The translations under genes and the position numbers were made by a program. DNA of 64,000 bases from Roseiarcus sp037446355 (lineage in GTDB: Bacteria; Pseudomonadota; Alphaproteobacteria; Rhizobiales; Beijerinckiaceae), in contig JBBIIT010000007.1 of NCBI GenBank assembly GCA_037446355.1, forward strand, positions 1-64,000, given 5' to 3'. Under the pieces are notes generated by a model. The model searched no databases. It saw nothing but the letters and a program-made list of their open reading frames with translations, and was not told the origin of the DNA. Of the stretch, positions 19,515-28,450 are shown in pieces (the stretch's first letter is position 1; each line of letters opens with the position of its first letter).

Positions 19515-20444
19515 TCAGCCGCCGGGCGTCGCGGCCGTGTGGAGGTCAGACGGGATCACGATCCACTTCGGCAGCTCTTTCTTGTCTTTCAGATAATCCA
19601 GAACCACGGGATAGATGTACTTGCCAATCGCGGAGCGCAACTCGACCGAGGCGTTGGCCTCGCCGGCCGACAACGCCTGCTTCATCGCGGGGACGTAGTC
19701 GACCGACACCATCAGGACGTCCTTGCCGGGTTTGAGACCGGCCTCCTTCATCGCCTGGATGGCGCCCAGCTGCATATTGTCATTATGCGCGAACGAGGCG
19801 CACACGCCCTTGAGATTGTCGGTCGCCTTGATGAAGGCCTCCATCACCTTCTTGCCGCCCTCGGTGGTGAAGTCGCCGCTCTGCGTCTTGACGATCTTCA
19901 TGTTCGGAAAGTTGGAGATCACCGCTTCGAAGCCTTTTTTGCGCTCGATGGCGGGGGCGGCGCCTGTGGTGCCCTGCAACTCGACGATGTTGCAATTTCC
20001 CTTGCTGGCCTGGGCGAGCCAAGCGCCCGCCAGCCTGCCCTCGAGATTGAAGTCGGCGGAAATGCGGGTCACGAAGAGCGACTTGTCGGCGACATCGACG
20101 TCCCGATCGGCCAGGAACACGGGAATGCCGGCCTTCTTCGCCTCTTGAAGCACTTGGCCCCAGCCGGTGACGACGACCGGCGCGATGATGATGGCGTCAA
20201 CTTTTTGGGCGATGAAAGCGCGAACAGCCTTCAACTGCTCTTCCTCTTTGCCCTGCGCGTCGGCGAATTTCAGCGTGATGCCTTCTTTCGTCGCTTCTTC
20301 CTGCATGTCCTTGGAGAAAGCGGGGCGCCAATCGCCTTCGTCGCCGACCTGGGAAAACCCGATCGTCACCGCCAGAGCGGACGACGCCGAAAGCAGCAAA
20401 CTTGCGCCGAATACCGTGGCGCGCAACCCTTTGGTAAATTGCAT
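19515..20444 (-). CDS. ytfQ: Periplasmic sugar-binding protein, YtfQ-like (galactofuranose type)
   Basis: The 309-residue protein has a signal peptide (residues 1-25, ending SSALA) and then follows Escherichia coli YtfQ closely: TIGFSQVGDEGDWR, DAIIIAPVVVTGWG, NIVELQGTTGA, KIVKTQSGDFT, AHNDNMQLGAIQAMKEAGLKPGKD and GEANASVEL. YtfQ binds galactofuranose in the periplasm. It is the first gene of the operon and, with the hairpin behind it, is probably the most abundant product. Confidence 0.93.
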   Translation of the reverse strand: MQFTKGLRATVFGASLLLSASSALAVTIGFSQVGDEGDWRPAFSKDMQEEATKEGITLKFADAQGKEEEQLKAVRAFIAQKVDAIIIAPVVVTGWGQVLQEAKKAGIPVFLADRDVDVADKSLFVTRISADFNLEGRLAGAWLAQASKGNCNIVELQGTTGAAPAIERKKGFEAVISNFPNMKIVKTQSGDFTTEGGKKVMEAFIKATDNLKGVCASFAHNDNMQLGAIQAMKEAGLKPGKDVLMVSVDYVPAMKQALSAGEANASVELRSAIGKYIYPVVLDYLKDKKELPKWIVIPSDLHTAATPGG

Positions 20445-20527
20445 TGTTTCCTCCCTGTCCCTTTTCGTTGGCTCGCCGGCGCGCGCGTTCGGCGCGCTGG
20501 CCTCGTCGCGCTCGCGTCGACTTCCAA

Positions 20528-20538
20528 TAGTATTACAA
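20528..20538. promoter_or_regulatory. FadR-type GntR operator upstream of ytfQ
   Basis: TAGTATTACAA exactly fits the TNGTNNNACNA pattern described for operators of the FadR subfamily of GntR regulators. It sits 84 bases upstream of the ytfQ ATG in an AT-rich island (20524-20548) within an otherwise GC-rich gap, where a promoter would be expected. The GntR/FCD gene in the same operon is the obvious candidate to bind it. The rest of the 205-base gap to lepA holds nothing else recognised. Confidence 0.65.
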
Positions 20539-20649
20539 TATGATTAAATCGCGAGCGCCGTCAATCCGCCCGCGCTCGCGAAATCGGGCGCCGACGCGCG
20601 TCGCCGCGAGGGCTAGCCCCGGCCCGCTCGCCCTGCTAATCCCCCGGCC

Positions 20650-22455
20650 ATGACGACCCATTCCATCGACAACATCCGCAATTTCTCCATTGTCGCGCAT
20701 ATCGACCACGGCAAGTCGACGCTCGCCGACCGGCTCATTCAACAGACCGGGACGGTGGCGGCGCGCGACATGAGCGAGCAGATGCTCGACTCCATGGATA
20801 TCGAGCGCGAGCGCGGCATTACGATCAAGGCTCAGACCGTGCGCCTCGAATACAAGGCGAACGATGGAAAAACCTATATCCTCAACCTGATGGATACGCC
20901 TGGCCACGTCGACTTCGCGTATGAGGTGTCGCGTTCGCTCGCCGCCTGCGAGGGCTCGTTGCTGGTCGTCGACGCCAGTCAGGGCGTCGAGGCGCAGACG
21001 CTCGCCAACGTCTATCACGCGCTCGACGCAGGGCATGAGATCGTGCCCGTTCTCAACAAGATCGATCTGCCCGCCGCCGAGCCCGAGCGCATCAAGAGCC
21101 AAATCGAGGACGTGATCGGCCTCGACGCCTCCGAAGCCGTGCCGATCTCGGCCAAGACCGGGCTCAACATCGACCTCGTGCTCGAGGCGATCGTCACCCG
21201 ATTGCCGCCGCCCAAGGGCGACGAGACGGCGCCGCTGAAGGCGCTATTGGTCGATAGCTGGTACGACGCCTATCTCGGCGTCGTCGTGCTGGTGCGCGTG
21301 ATCGATGGCGTGTTCAAGAAAGGCATGCGAATCCGCATGATGGGCGCGGACGCTACGTACGACATCGACCGCATTGGCGTCTTCCGCCCCAAGATGGAGG
21401 AGAAGGCGCAGCTAGGGCCCGGCGAGATCGGTTATTTCACCGCCCAGATCAAACAGGTCGCCGACACCCGCGTCGGCGACACCATCACCGAAGACAAGCG
21501 CCCGACCGCCGCCGCGCTGCCGGGCTTCAAGCCGGCGCAGCCGGTCGTGTTCTGCGGTCTCTTTCCCGTCGACGCCGCCGATTTTGAGGACTTGCGCGCG
21601 GCGATGGGCAAGCTCAGGCTCAACGACGCCAGCTTCTCCTACGAAATGGAGACCTCGGCCGCGCTGGGTTTCGGCTTCCGCTGCGGTTTCCTCGGCCTCT
21701 TACATCTCGAAATCATTCAGGAGCGGCTGGAGCGCGAGTTCAATCTCGATCTTATCGCCACCGCGCCGTCAGTCATCTACCGCATCGCGCTGACGGACGG
21801 AACGACGATCGAATTGCACAATCCCGCCGACATGCCCGATGTCGTCAAGATCAAGGAAATTCAGGAGCCCTGGATCAAGGCGACGATCTTGACGCCCGAT
21901 GACTATCTGGGCGCGATCTTGAAGCTGTGCCAGGACCGGCGCGGCAGCCAGGTCGATCTCAACTACGTCGGCAAGCGGGCGATGGTGGTCTATGAGCTGC
22001 CGCTCAACGAAGTTGTGTTCGATTTCTACGACCGGCTCAAATCGATCTCAAAGGGCTACGCCTCGTTCGACTACGTGTTGACCGACTATCGCGCCGGCGA
22101 TCTCGTCAAGATGTCGATTCTTGTCAACGCCGAGCCGGTCGACGCGCTGTCGATGCTGGTGCATCGTGACCGCGCGGATTCGCGTGGCCGGGCGATGGTG
22201 GAGAAGCTGCGCGAACTGATCCCGCCGCACATGTTCCAGATTCCGGTGCAGGCGGCGATCGGCGGCAAGATCATCGCCCGCGAAACCATCCGCGCCCTGC
22301 GCAAGGATGTCACCGCCAAATGCTACGGCGGCGACGCCACGCGCAAGCGCAAGCTCCTGGAGAAGCAGAAAGCCGGCAAGAAAAAGATGCGCCAGTTCGG
22401 CAAGGTCGAGATCCCGCAGGAGGCGTTCATCGCCGCGCTGAAGATGGACGACTGA
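20650..22455 (+). CDS. lepA: Elongation factor 4 (back-translocating GTPase LepA)
   Basis: The 601-residue protein has the family's usual length. It carries the GTPase P-loop AHIDHGKST (residues 16-24), the switch II DTPGHVDF, the NKID motif, and the LepA-specific C-terminal domain ending RKRKLLEKQKAGKKKMRQFG. It acts on ribosomes, affecting translocation and initiation. It is divergent from ytfQ and followed by a stable hairpin. Confidence 0.97.
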   Translation: MTTHSIDNIRNFSIVAHIDHGKSTLADRLIQQTGTVAARDMSEQMLDSMDIERERGITIKAQTVRLEYKANDGKTYILNLMDTPGHVDFAYEVSRSLAACEGSLLVVDASQGVEAQTLANVYHALDAGHEIVPVLNKIDLPAAEPERIKSQIEDVIGLDASEAVPISAKTGLNIDLVLEAIVTRLPPPKGDETAPLKALLVDSWYDAYLGVVVLVRVIDGVFKKGMRIRMMGADATYDIDRIGVFRPKMEEKAQLGPGEIGYFTAQIKQVADTRVGDTITEDKRPTAAALPGFKPAQPVVFCGLFPVDAADFEDLRAAMGKLRLNDASFSYEMETSAALGFGFRCGFLGLLHLEIIQERLEREFNLDLIATAPSVIYRIALTDGTTIELHNPADMPDVVKIKEIQEPWIKATILTPDDYLGAILKLCQDRRGSQVDLNYVGKRAMVVYELPLNEVVFDFYDRLKSISKGYASFDYVLTDYRAGDLVKMSILVNAEPVDALSMLVHRDRADSRGRAMVEKLRELIPPHMFQIPVQAAIGGKIIARETIRALRKDVTAKCYGGDATRKRKLLEKQKAGKKKMRQFGKVEIPQEAFIAALKMDD

Positions 22456-22470
22456 ACGCCGCGCCCTTAA

Positions 22471-22492
22471 CCCTCCCCACAATCAGGGAGGG
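22471..22492. terminator. CCCTCCC/GGGAGGG hairpin after lepA
   Basis: CCCTCCC (22471-22477) and GGGAGGG (22486-22492) form a perfect seven-pair stem 16 bases after the lepA stop codon, with an eight-base loop. No U-tract follows, so termination or mRNA end protection are both possible. It resembles other CTC-rich palindromes in the window. Confidence 0.45.
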
Positions 22493-22534
22493 GCCAAGAG
22501 TGAGGAATGCGCGATTCGCGAAAGGAGCCGCGCC

Positions 22535-23473
22535 ATGAGTTGGAACCCGTCGCTCGAACCGATCTGCCCCGACGCCGTGGGCGCCGCGGCCATTGAAACT
22601 CTGATTGTGCCGCGCGCGCGCGACATCGGCGGCTTCGAGGTCCGGCGCGCGCTGCCCGCGCCCAGACGGCAGATGGTTGGGCCGTTCATCTTTTTCGATC
22701 AGGCCGGGCCGGCTGAATTCGTGACGGGGCAGGGCGTCGACGTGCGCCCGCATCCGCATATCGGCCTCGCCACCGTCACGTATCTTTATCGCGGCGAGTT
22801 CCAGCACCGCGATAGTCTGGGCAACAATCAGATCATTCGTCCAGGAGCGCTCAACTGGATGGTGGCGGGGCGCGGCGTCACCCATTCCGAACGCACGAGC
22901 GCCGAGACGCGCAAGGCGCCGCACGGGCTGTTTGGAATTCAAACCTGGGTCGCGCTGCCCGAGAGCGCCGAGGACGCGCCGCCGAGTTTCGAGCATCATG
23001 AGAAGGCGGATCTGCCGGTCCTGCGCAGCGACGGCGTCGAATTGCGGGTCATTCTGGGCGCCGCCTATGGCGAGCGCGCGCCCGCGAAGGTCTTGACCGA
23101 GACCTTTTACGTCGATGCCGTGCTCGCGCCGAACGCGCGCTTGCCGCTGCCGGACGATCACGAAGATCGAGGGCTTTACATCGTCAAGGGTTCGCTCTCC
23201 GTCGCCGGTCAGGAATTCGAGGCGGGACGGATGATGGTGTTTCGCCCGGGCGACCGCATCGCGGTCGCGGCGGGTCCGCAAGGGGCGCGCCTGCTGCTGC
23301 TCGGCGGCGCGACGTTGGGCGGCCCGCGCTATATCTGGTGGAACTTCGTCGCCTCGAGCCGCGAGCGGATCGAACAGGCAAAAGCGGACTGGCGGCGCGG
23401 CGATTGGGGCAAGGGACTGTTCGACCTGCCGCCGGACGATCGCGACGAGTTCATTCCCGCGCCGGAGCGTTGA
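22535..23473 (+). CDS. Pirin family protein
   Basis: The 312-residue bicupin has the pirin core: ARDIGGFEVRRALP, then VRPHPHIGLATVTYLYRGEF, and GVTHSER. The histidines of HPHIG and the His/Glu of THSER are the metal-binding set that in pirins holds iron. Some bacterial pirins have quercetinase activity and others affect metabolic enzymes; which applies here is unknown. It is the second gene after lepA on the plus strand, with its ATG at 22535 behind AAAGGAG. Confidence 0.9.
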   Translation: MSWNPSLEPICPDAVGAAAIETLIVPRARDIGGFEVRRALPAPRRQMVGPFIFFDQAGPAEFVTGQGVDVRPHPHIGLATVTYLYRGEFQHRDSLGNNQIIRPGALNWMVAGRGVTHSERTSAETRKAPHGLFGIQTWVALPESAEDAPPSFEHHEKADLPVLRSDGVELRVILGAAYGERAPAKVLTETFYVDAVLAPNARLPLPDDHEDRGLYIVKGSLSVAGQEFEAGRMMVFRPGDRIAVAAGPQGARLLLLGGATLGGPRYIWWNFVASSRERIEQAKADWRRGDWGKGLFDLPPDDRDEFIPAPER

Positions 23474-23570
23474 AGCGGTCGGCGAACGCGAACGGATTGC
23501 GCTGCGCTCGTTCGCCATGCGACATCGCTACGATTCCGTATTATCCATCGCCTCGGAAAGGCCGCGCGAT

Positions 23571-24518
23571 ATGACGAGCCTCGCAGAAGCTTCCATCGCC
23601 CTGATCGGCGTTCCGCTTGAACTCGGCGCGGGGCGGCGCGGCTGCGCGATGGGTCCGGCGGCGCTGCGCACAGCTGAACTTGCGGAGACGCTGCGCGAAC
23701 TCGGCCATCGCGTCGTCGACCACGGAGACGTCGCGCCCGGAGGCGCGCCCGCGTCAGATAAAACGCGCGCGGGAAACGCGCGGCATTTCGATTTAATTTC
23801 GGCTTGGTCGCGCGCGATCGACGAAGCGGTCGGCGGCGTGCTCGCTCGCGGAGAGATTCCGATCGTGATGGGCGGCGATCATGCGCTGGCGATGGGCTCG
23901 GTCAACGCGGTCGCCGCGCACCAGCGCGCCGAGGAGCGTGAACTCTTCGTGCTCTGGCTCGACGCCCACGCCGATTTCAACACGCCCGCCAGCAGCCCGT
24001 CCGGCAACATGCACGGGATGCCGGTGGCAATGCTGGTCGGCGAGGCGGGATTCGCCGATATGTTCGCGCCCGCGCGGCTCGCCCCGCTCGATCCGCGCAA
24101 TATGGTCCTGTTCGGCATCCGCTCGGTCGATCGCGAGGAGCGCGCGATGCTCGCCGCGCGCGGCATCCAAGTCTTCGACATGCGCCATATCGACGAATTC
24201 GGCGTCGTCGCTTCGATCAAGAGCGTGATCGAGTCGGTGCGCGCGAAGAATGGCGTGCTGCATGTCAGCCTCGACGTCGATTTCCTCGATCCTTCCATCG
24301 CGCCGGCCGTCGGCACCACGGTTTCCGGCGGGGCGACCTATCGCGAGGCGCATCTGATTATGGAGATGCTGTACGACAGCGGCCTCGTTGGTTCGCTCGA
24401 CATCGTCGAACTCAATCCGTTTCTCGACGAGCGCGGCAAAAGCGCGCATTTGCTAGTCGATCTCGCCGCCAGTCTGTTTGGGCGCCGGATTCTCGAACGG
24501 CCAGCCCCGGCGCGCTGA
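23571..24518 (+). CDS. rocF: Arginase
   Basis: The 315-residue ureohydrolase has the binuclear manganese ligands in GGDHALAMGS (H104), DAHADFN (D131, H133, D135) and DVDFLDP. The substrate loop SSPSGNMHGMP is typical of arginase rather than agmatinase. It hydrolyses arginine to ornithine and urea. The ATG at 23571 has GGAAAGG nine bases upstream; a longer open frame to 23517 has no such signal. It converges with a class III aminotransferase with 13 bases between stop codons. Confidence 0.92.
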   Translation: MTSLAEASIALIGVPLELGAGRRGCAMGPAALRTAELAETLRELGHRVVDHGDVAPGGAPASDKTRAGNARHFDLISAWSRAIDEAVGGVLARGEIPIVMGGDHALAMGSVNAVAAHQRAEERELFVLWLDAHADFNTPASSPSGNMHGMPVAMLVGEAGFADMFAPARLAPLDPRNMVLFGIRSVDREERAMLAARGIQVFDMRHIDEFGVVASIKSVIESVRAKNGVLHVSLDVDFLDPSIAPAVGTTVSGGATYREAHLIMEMLYDSGLVGSLDIVELNPFLDERGKSAHLLVDLAASLFGRRILERPAPAR

Positions 24519-24531
24519 AGCCGGGCTGCGC

Positions 24532-25860
24532 TTAGATCGACCCGATTGCCGCCTCCACAGAATCGCCAAGCCGCTCGACGATCGCATCGATCTCGGCGGG
24601 CGAGACGATGAACGGCGGCGCGAGCAGCACGTGGTCGCCGCGCTGGCCGTCGATGGTTCCGCCCATCGGATAGACCATCAACCCGCGCGCCATCGCTTCG
24701 CGTTTGATGCGCGCGTGCAGCCTCGCCTCGGGGGCGAAGGGCGCCTTGGTCGCGCGGTCGGCGACAAGTTCGACGCCGCGAAAGAGCCCTCGCCCGCGCA
24801 GATCGCCGACATGCGGATTTTGGCCGAGCCGCGCCTCTAGCCCATGTTGCAATCGCTCGCCCATCGCAACGACATTGGCGAGCAGATTGTCGCGCGCGAT
24901 GACTTGCTGCACCGCGAGGCCGGCGGCGGCGGCCATCGGGTGGCCCATATAGGTATGGCCGTGCTGGAAGAAGCCCGAGCCGTCGGCGATGGCGTCGAAG
25001 ATCTTCTCGTGCAGCAGCACCGCGCCGACAGGCTGATAGCCGCCGCCGAGGCCCTTGGCGATCGTCATCAGATCGGGACCGATTCCTTCTTGTTCGCAGG
25101 CATGCAGCGTGCCGGTGCGGCCCATGCCGCACATGACTTCGTCGAGGATCAGCAGGACGCCGTATTTGTCGCAGATCGCCCGGATGCGTCGGAAATAGTC
25201 GGCGACCGGCGGCACGGCGCCCGAAGTCGCGCCGACAACGGTTTCGGCGACGAAGGCGATCACCTGGTCAGAGCCAAGTTCGAGAATTTTGTCCTCGAGG
25301 CTCTGGGCCGCGCGAGCGGCGTAATCGGCCTCGCTCTCGCCTTCTTGGCGGAAATGATAGGCGAAACAAGGGTCGACGTGATGCGTCTCGATCAGCAGCG
25401 GGCTGAACTGCGCGCGCCGCCACGCGTTGCCGCCAGCGGCGAGCGCGCCGAGCGTGTTGCCGTGATAGCTCTGTCGTCTGGCGATGACGTGGCGACGCTG
25501 GGGCTCCCCCTTTTCGACAAAATACTGACGCGCGAGCTTTAGCGCCGCCTCGATCGCCTCTGAGCCGCCGCTGACGAGATAGACATGGCCGAGTCCCGCC
25601 GGCGCCTTTTCAATGAGAGCGTCGGCGAGCCGTTCCGCGACCTCGGTGGTGAAGAACGAAGTGTGGGCATAGGCGAGCGCGTCGAGTTGGGCGTGCAGCG
25701 CCGCGACGACGTCGGGGTGGTTGTGGCCCAGCGAGGAGACCGCCGCGCCGCCCGAGGCGTCGATATAGCGCCTGCCGGCCGCGTCGAAGATTTCGACGCC
25801 CTGGCCGCCGACGGCGAATGGCAAGTTGGAGCGGGCGAGGCGATGCAGGATATGGCTCAT
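24532..25860 (-). CDS. Class III (omega) aminotransferase
   Basis: The 442-residue PLP enzyme has the family landmarks: SGGSEAIEAALKLARQY (phosphate-binding), D240 and E241 in LLILDEVMCGMGRTG, and the Schiff-base lysine K269 in LMTIAKGLGGGYQPVGA. The start at 25860 (MSHILHR) is chosen by alignment to the family; the open frame runs back to 26109 without family similarity. Members transaminate omega-amino acids, diamines or 7-oxononanoate, so the substrate is open. The nearness of arginase allows ornithine or a polyamine but does not prove it. Confidence 0.88.
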   Translation of the reverse strand: MSHILHRLARSNLPFAVGGQGVEIFDAAGRRYIDASGGAAVSSLGHNHPDVVAALHAQLDALAYAHTSFFTTEVAERLADALIEKAPAGLGHVYLVSGGSEAIEAALKLARQYFVEKGEPQRRHVIARRQSYHGNTLGALAAGGNAWRRAQFSPLLIETHHVDPCFAYHFRQEGESEADYAARAAQSLEDKILELGSDQVIAFVAETVVGATSGAVPPVADYFRRIRAICDKYGVLLILDEVMCGMGRTGTLHACEQEGIGPDLMTIAKGLGGGYQPVGAVLLHEKIFDAIADGSGFFQHGHTYMGHPMAAAAGLAVQQVIARDNLLANVVAMGERLQHGLEARLGQNPHVGDLRGRGLFRGVELVADRATKAPFAPEARLHARIKREAMARGLMVYPMGGTIDGQRGDHVLLAPPFIVSPAEIDAIVERLGDSVEAAIGSI

Positions 25861-26080
25861 TGGCTGAAATTCGTCGAAGCGTGCGCGTCGCGCAAGCCGG
25901 GACCGCGCCCCGGCGTTGCGCGACGGCCACACACGCCAGCGGATCGCCCGCCCATCGCTATTCCCGCGCCGCGGAAGGTTGCCTGGACTGGCGGGGTTCA
26001 TTAAGGCAAGACAATTACCTTGTCTTTGGCGGCGCGTGCGCCCACATTGCGCTCGACAGGCCGCTTCACGGGAGAATTCG

Positions 26081-26347
26081 ATGACCAGGCGATCCAGCGG
26101 CGTTTTCACGGCGGCCCTCGCGGTCGCTTTTTTCGCCGCGAACGGCGCGGGCGCCGAAACCGCGCGATGGCATAAGCGCCATCACGTTCAGCATCGTACC
26201 GTCGCCGACGCGCACCAGCACAAGGGATTTCCGAGCTATCTCGATGTCGGCGCCCCGCCGGACGTCGGGTCGGACAATCGCTATTACAGCGATACGCTCA
26301 ATCCGCATTACCTGTTGAGCCCCGGCGTCTTCCAACGCTTCGAGTAA
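26081..26347 (+). CDS. Small histidine-rich exported protein
   Basis: This 88-residue protein has a signal peptide (basic start, hydrophobic core AALAVAFFAANGAG, cleavage likely after AGA near residue 25). The mature N-terminus is dense in histidine (WHKRHHVQHR, then DAHQHKG), followed by a Tyr/Asp/Pro-rich part without Cys. GGGAG lies six bases before the ATG. It is not recognised; a metal-binding or envelope role is a guess from composition. It ends six bases before the convergent pbpC stop codon. Confidence 0.7.
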   Translation: MTRRSSGVFTAALAVAFFAANGAGAETARWHKRHHVQHRTVADAHQHKGFPSYLDVGAPPDVGSDNRYYSDTLNPHYLLSPGVFQRFE

Positions 26348-26353
26348 TCGCGG

Positions 26354-28450
26354 CTATTGCAAGCGCACCATCACGGAATCCGTCGCGCCTTTGGCGTCGA
26401 TCACCGAGACGCGCGCGAATCCCGCGCCGTCCGGCTTCCAGACCGAATTTCGACGCATGTCGGGATCGCCCAGCGGCGCGCCATTCACGAACCAGATCAG
26501 CGGCGTCGCCCCGCCGAGCGCCTTCAGGCTCAGCCTCGGCGCGCCGCCATCGCTCAATCCTAGATCGATTCGCGCGCCGTCGGGCGGGAAGGCGATTTTT
26601 AGCGCCGAAGCGGCGGTCGCCGCGACGGTCTTGGGCGCGTCCTTGCGCAAGTGGCGCAGCGGCGGCGGCAATTCGGCCGAAGTCGCGACCCTCAGCACCC
26701 CTTTAGGCGCGTGAATGACCTCGATATCGCGATCCAGCCGCGCGAACGCATCGAACAGGATCGGCGCGGCGGCGATGCGCCCGATCAGCCCCGGCGTCGG
26801 GCCATTATCGGGTCGGCCGACCCAGACGGCGATTGTCGTTCCCCGGTCGAAGCCGACTGCCAGCGCGTCGCGAAAGCCGTAGGATGTGCCGGTCTTGAAG
26901 GCGATGCGCCCACTCAAGGCGTTGGCGGGCGGCGGCGCACCGCGCAGGATGTCGGCGACATAAAACGCCGCGACCGGGTCAGTGACGCGCTTCGGCCCGA
27001 CGATCGGCGACGCGCCGTCGAGCCGTTCGATCAATGCCGGCGCCTCGCCGCCTCGAGCGAGGCCGGAATAGAGCCGAGCGATGTCGGTCAGCGAGATCCC
27101 GAGACCGCCCAGGCCGATCGAAAGGCCGATCGGCGCGTCCTTCGGAAGCGCGATTTCCGCCCCGGCCCCGTGCAGACGCGCGAGGAAACTCGCCGGCCCG
27201 ACGTCGGCGAGCACTTCCACCGCCGGCAGGTTCAGCGACATCTGCAAAGCCTTGCGGGCGGTGATCGTGCCTTGATAGCCGAGGTCGAAATTCTCGGGCG
27301 CATAGGCGCCGTAGCGGGCCGGCCGGTCGAACAGCACCGTCTCGGGATGGGCAAGGCCCTGCTCAAACGCGAGCGCATAGATGAACGGCTTTAGCGCCGA
27401 GCCCGGCGAGCGGGGCGCGCGCGACATGTCGATGGCGCCGCCGCGCGTCGCGTCGGCAAAATCCGCGGCGCCGATGCGAGCGCGGACTTCGCCGCTGCGA
27501 TTGTCGATGACGACCATCGAGGCCGACAATTTTGGGCCGAGACGCGCAACGCTTTCGCGCGCAAGCGCTTCGAGCTTAGCCTGCAGCCTCGCGTCGACGG
27601 ATAGGCGAAGCACGTGCGCGCCGGGATCGGCGGCGACCGCCTCTTCGGCGGCATGGGCGGCGAGCGTCGGCATTTCGCGCCGCGTTCGCGGCACGGGTTC
27701 TCGCTTGGCGGCGCTGGCTTCTTCGGCGCTGATGACGCCACGCGCCGTGACCCGGTCGATCACGCGCGCGCGCGCGAGCCGCGCCGCCTCCGCGAACCTG
27801 TCCGGCCGGCGCGATTGCGGCGCCTGCGGCAACGCCACGAGCAGCGCCGCCTCGCCGATCGTCAGCTTGCGCGGTTCCTTGCCAAAGTAGGCGAGGGCGG
27901 CGGCGCGCACCCCTTCGAGGTTGCCGCCGAACGGCGCCAGCGTCAGATAGCGGTCGAGCACGCCCGCCTTGCCGACGCGGCGTTCGATCTGCCGCGCGCG
28001 CACGAGCTGGCGCAACTTCGCGCCGAGCGTGCGTTCCTCGCGCGGTTCGATCAACCGCGCGACCTGCATTGTCAGGGTCGAGCCGCCGGAGACGACATGA
28101 CCGCGCGTCGCCCATTGCCAGGCCGCGCGCGCCATCGCCCTGGGATCGACGCCGTCGTGGCTATAGAAGCGCGCGTCCTCATAGGCGAGCAGCATCGCGA
28201 CATAACGAGGATCGACGTCGCTCTCGCGCGTCGGCAATCGCCAGCGACCGTCGGTCAAAGTGAACGCGCGCAGCAGCCGCCCGTCGCGGTCGACCACCTG
28301 CGTCGAGCCCTCGCGCGAGGACGAGAGATCGAGCGGGCCCAAATACCGCAGATAGCTGGACGTCGCGACGGGAACGCCGAGCGCCAACGCACACACGAGC
28401 GCCCCGGCGAGCGCGAAAAGGCGGCGCTCGTTTCGCTGCGCGGCGCTCAT
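26354..28450 (-). CDS. pbpC: Penicillin-binding protein 1C
   Basis: The 698-residue bifunctional enzyme has an N-terminal membrane anchor (residues about 11-33), a GT51 glycosyltransferase domain with catalytic Glu in EDARFYSHDG (E91) and SGGSTLTMQVAR, and a transpeptidase domain with SxxK at S351-K354, SLN at 405-407 and KTG at 519-521. The last about 85 residues form the PBP1C-specific C-terminal domain. It polymerises and may crosslink peptidoglycan. Its ATG overlaps the stop codon of the alpha-2-macroglobulin gene by four bases. Confidence 0.95.
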   Translation of the reverse strand: MSAAQRNERRLFALAGALVCALALGVPVATSSYLRYLGPLDLSSSREGSTQVVDRDGRLLRAFTLTDGRWRLPTRESDVDPRYVAMLLAYEDARFYSHDGVDPRAMARAAWQWATRGHVVSGGSTLTMQVARLIEPREERTLGAKLRQLVRARQIERRVGKAGVLDRYLTLAPFGGNLEGVRAAALAYFGKEPRKLTIGEAALLVALPQAPQSRRPDRFAEAARLARARVIDRVTARGVISAEEASAAKREPVPRTRREMPTLAAHAAEEAVAADPGAHVLRLSVDARLQAKLEALARESVARLGPKLSASMVVIDNRSGEVRARIGAADFADATRGGAIDMSRAPRSPGSALKPFIYALAFEQGLAHPETVLFDRPARYGAYAPENFDLGYQGTITARKALQMSLNLPAVEVLADVGPASFLARLHGAGAEIALPKDAPIGLSIGLGGLGISLTDIARLYSGLARGGEAPALIERLDGASPIVGPKRVTDPVAAFYVADILRGAPPPANALSGRIAFKTGTSYGFRDALAVGFDRGTTIAVWVGRPDNGPTPGLIGRIAAAPILFDAFARLDRDIEVIHAPKGVLRVATSAELPPPLRHLRKDAPKTVAATAASALKIAFPPDGARIDLGLSDGGAPRLSLKALGGATPLIWFVNGAPLGDPDMRRNSVWKPDGAGFARVSVIDAKGATDSVMVRLQ

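Noticed and set aside
20533..20547. TTAC-N7-TTAA near ytfQ as a CtrA site
   Set aside because: One half deviates at the fourth base, and it overlaps the exact GntR operator, which explains the AT-rich island better.
23540..23550. TTATCCATC before arginase as a DnaA box
   Set aside because: It differs from TTATCCACA at two places and stands alone; no cluster or origin features are near.
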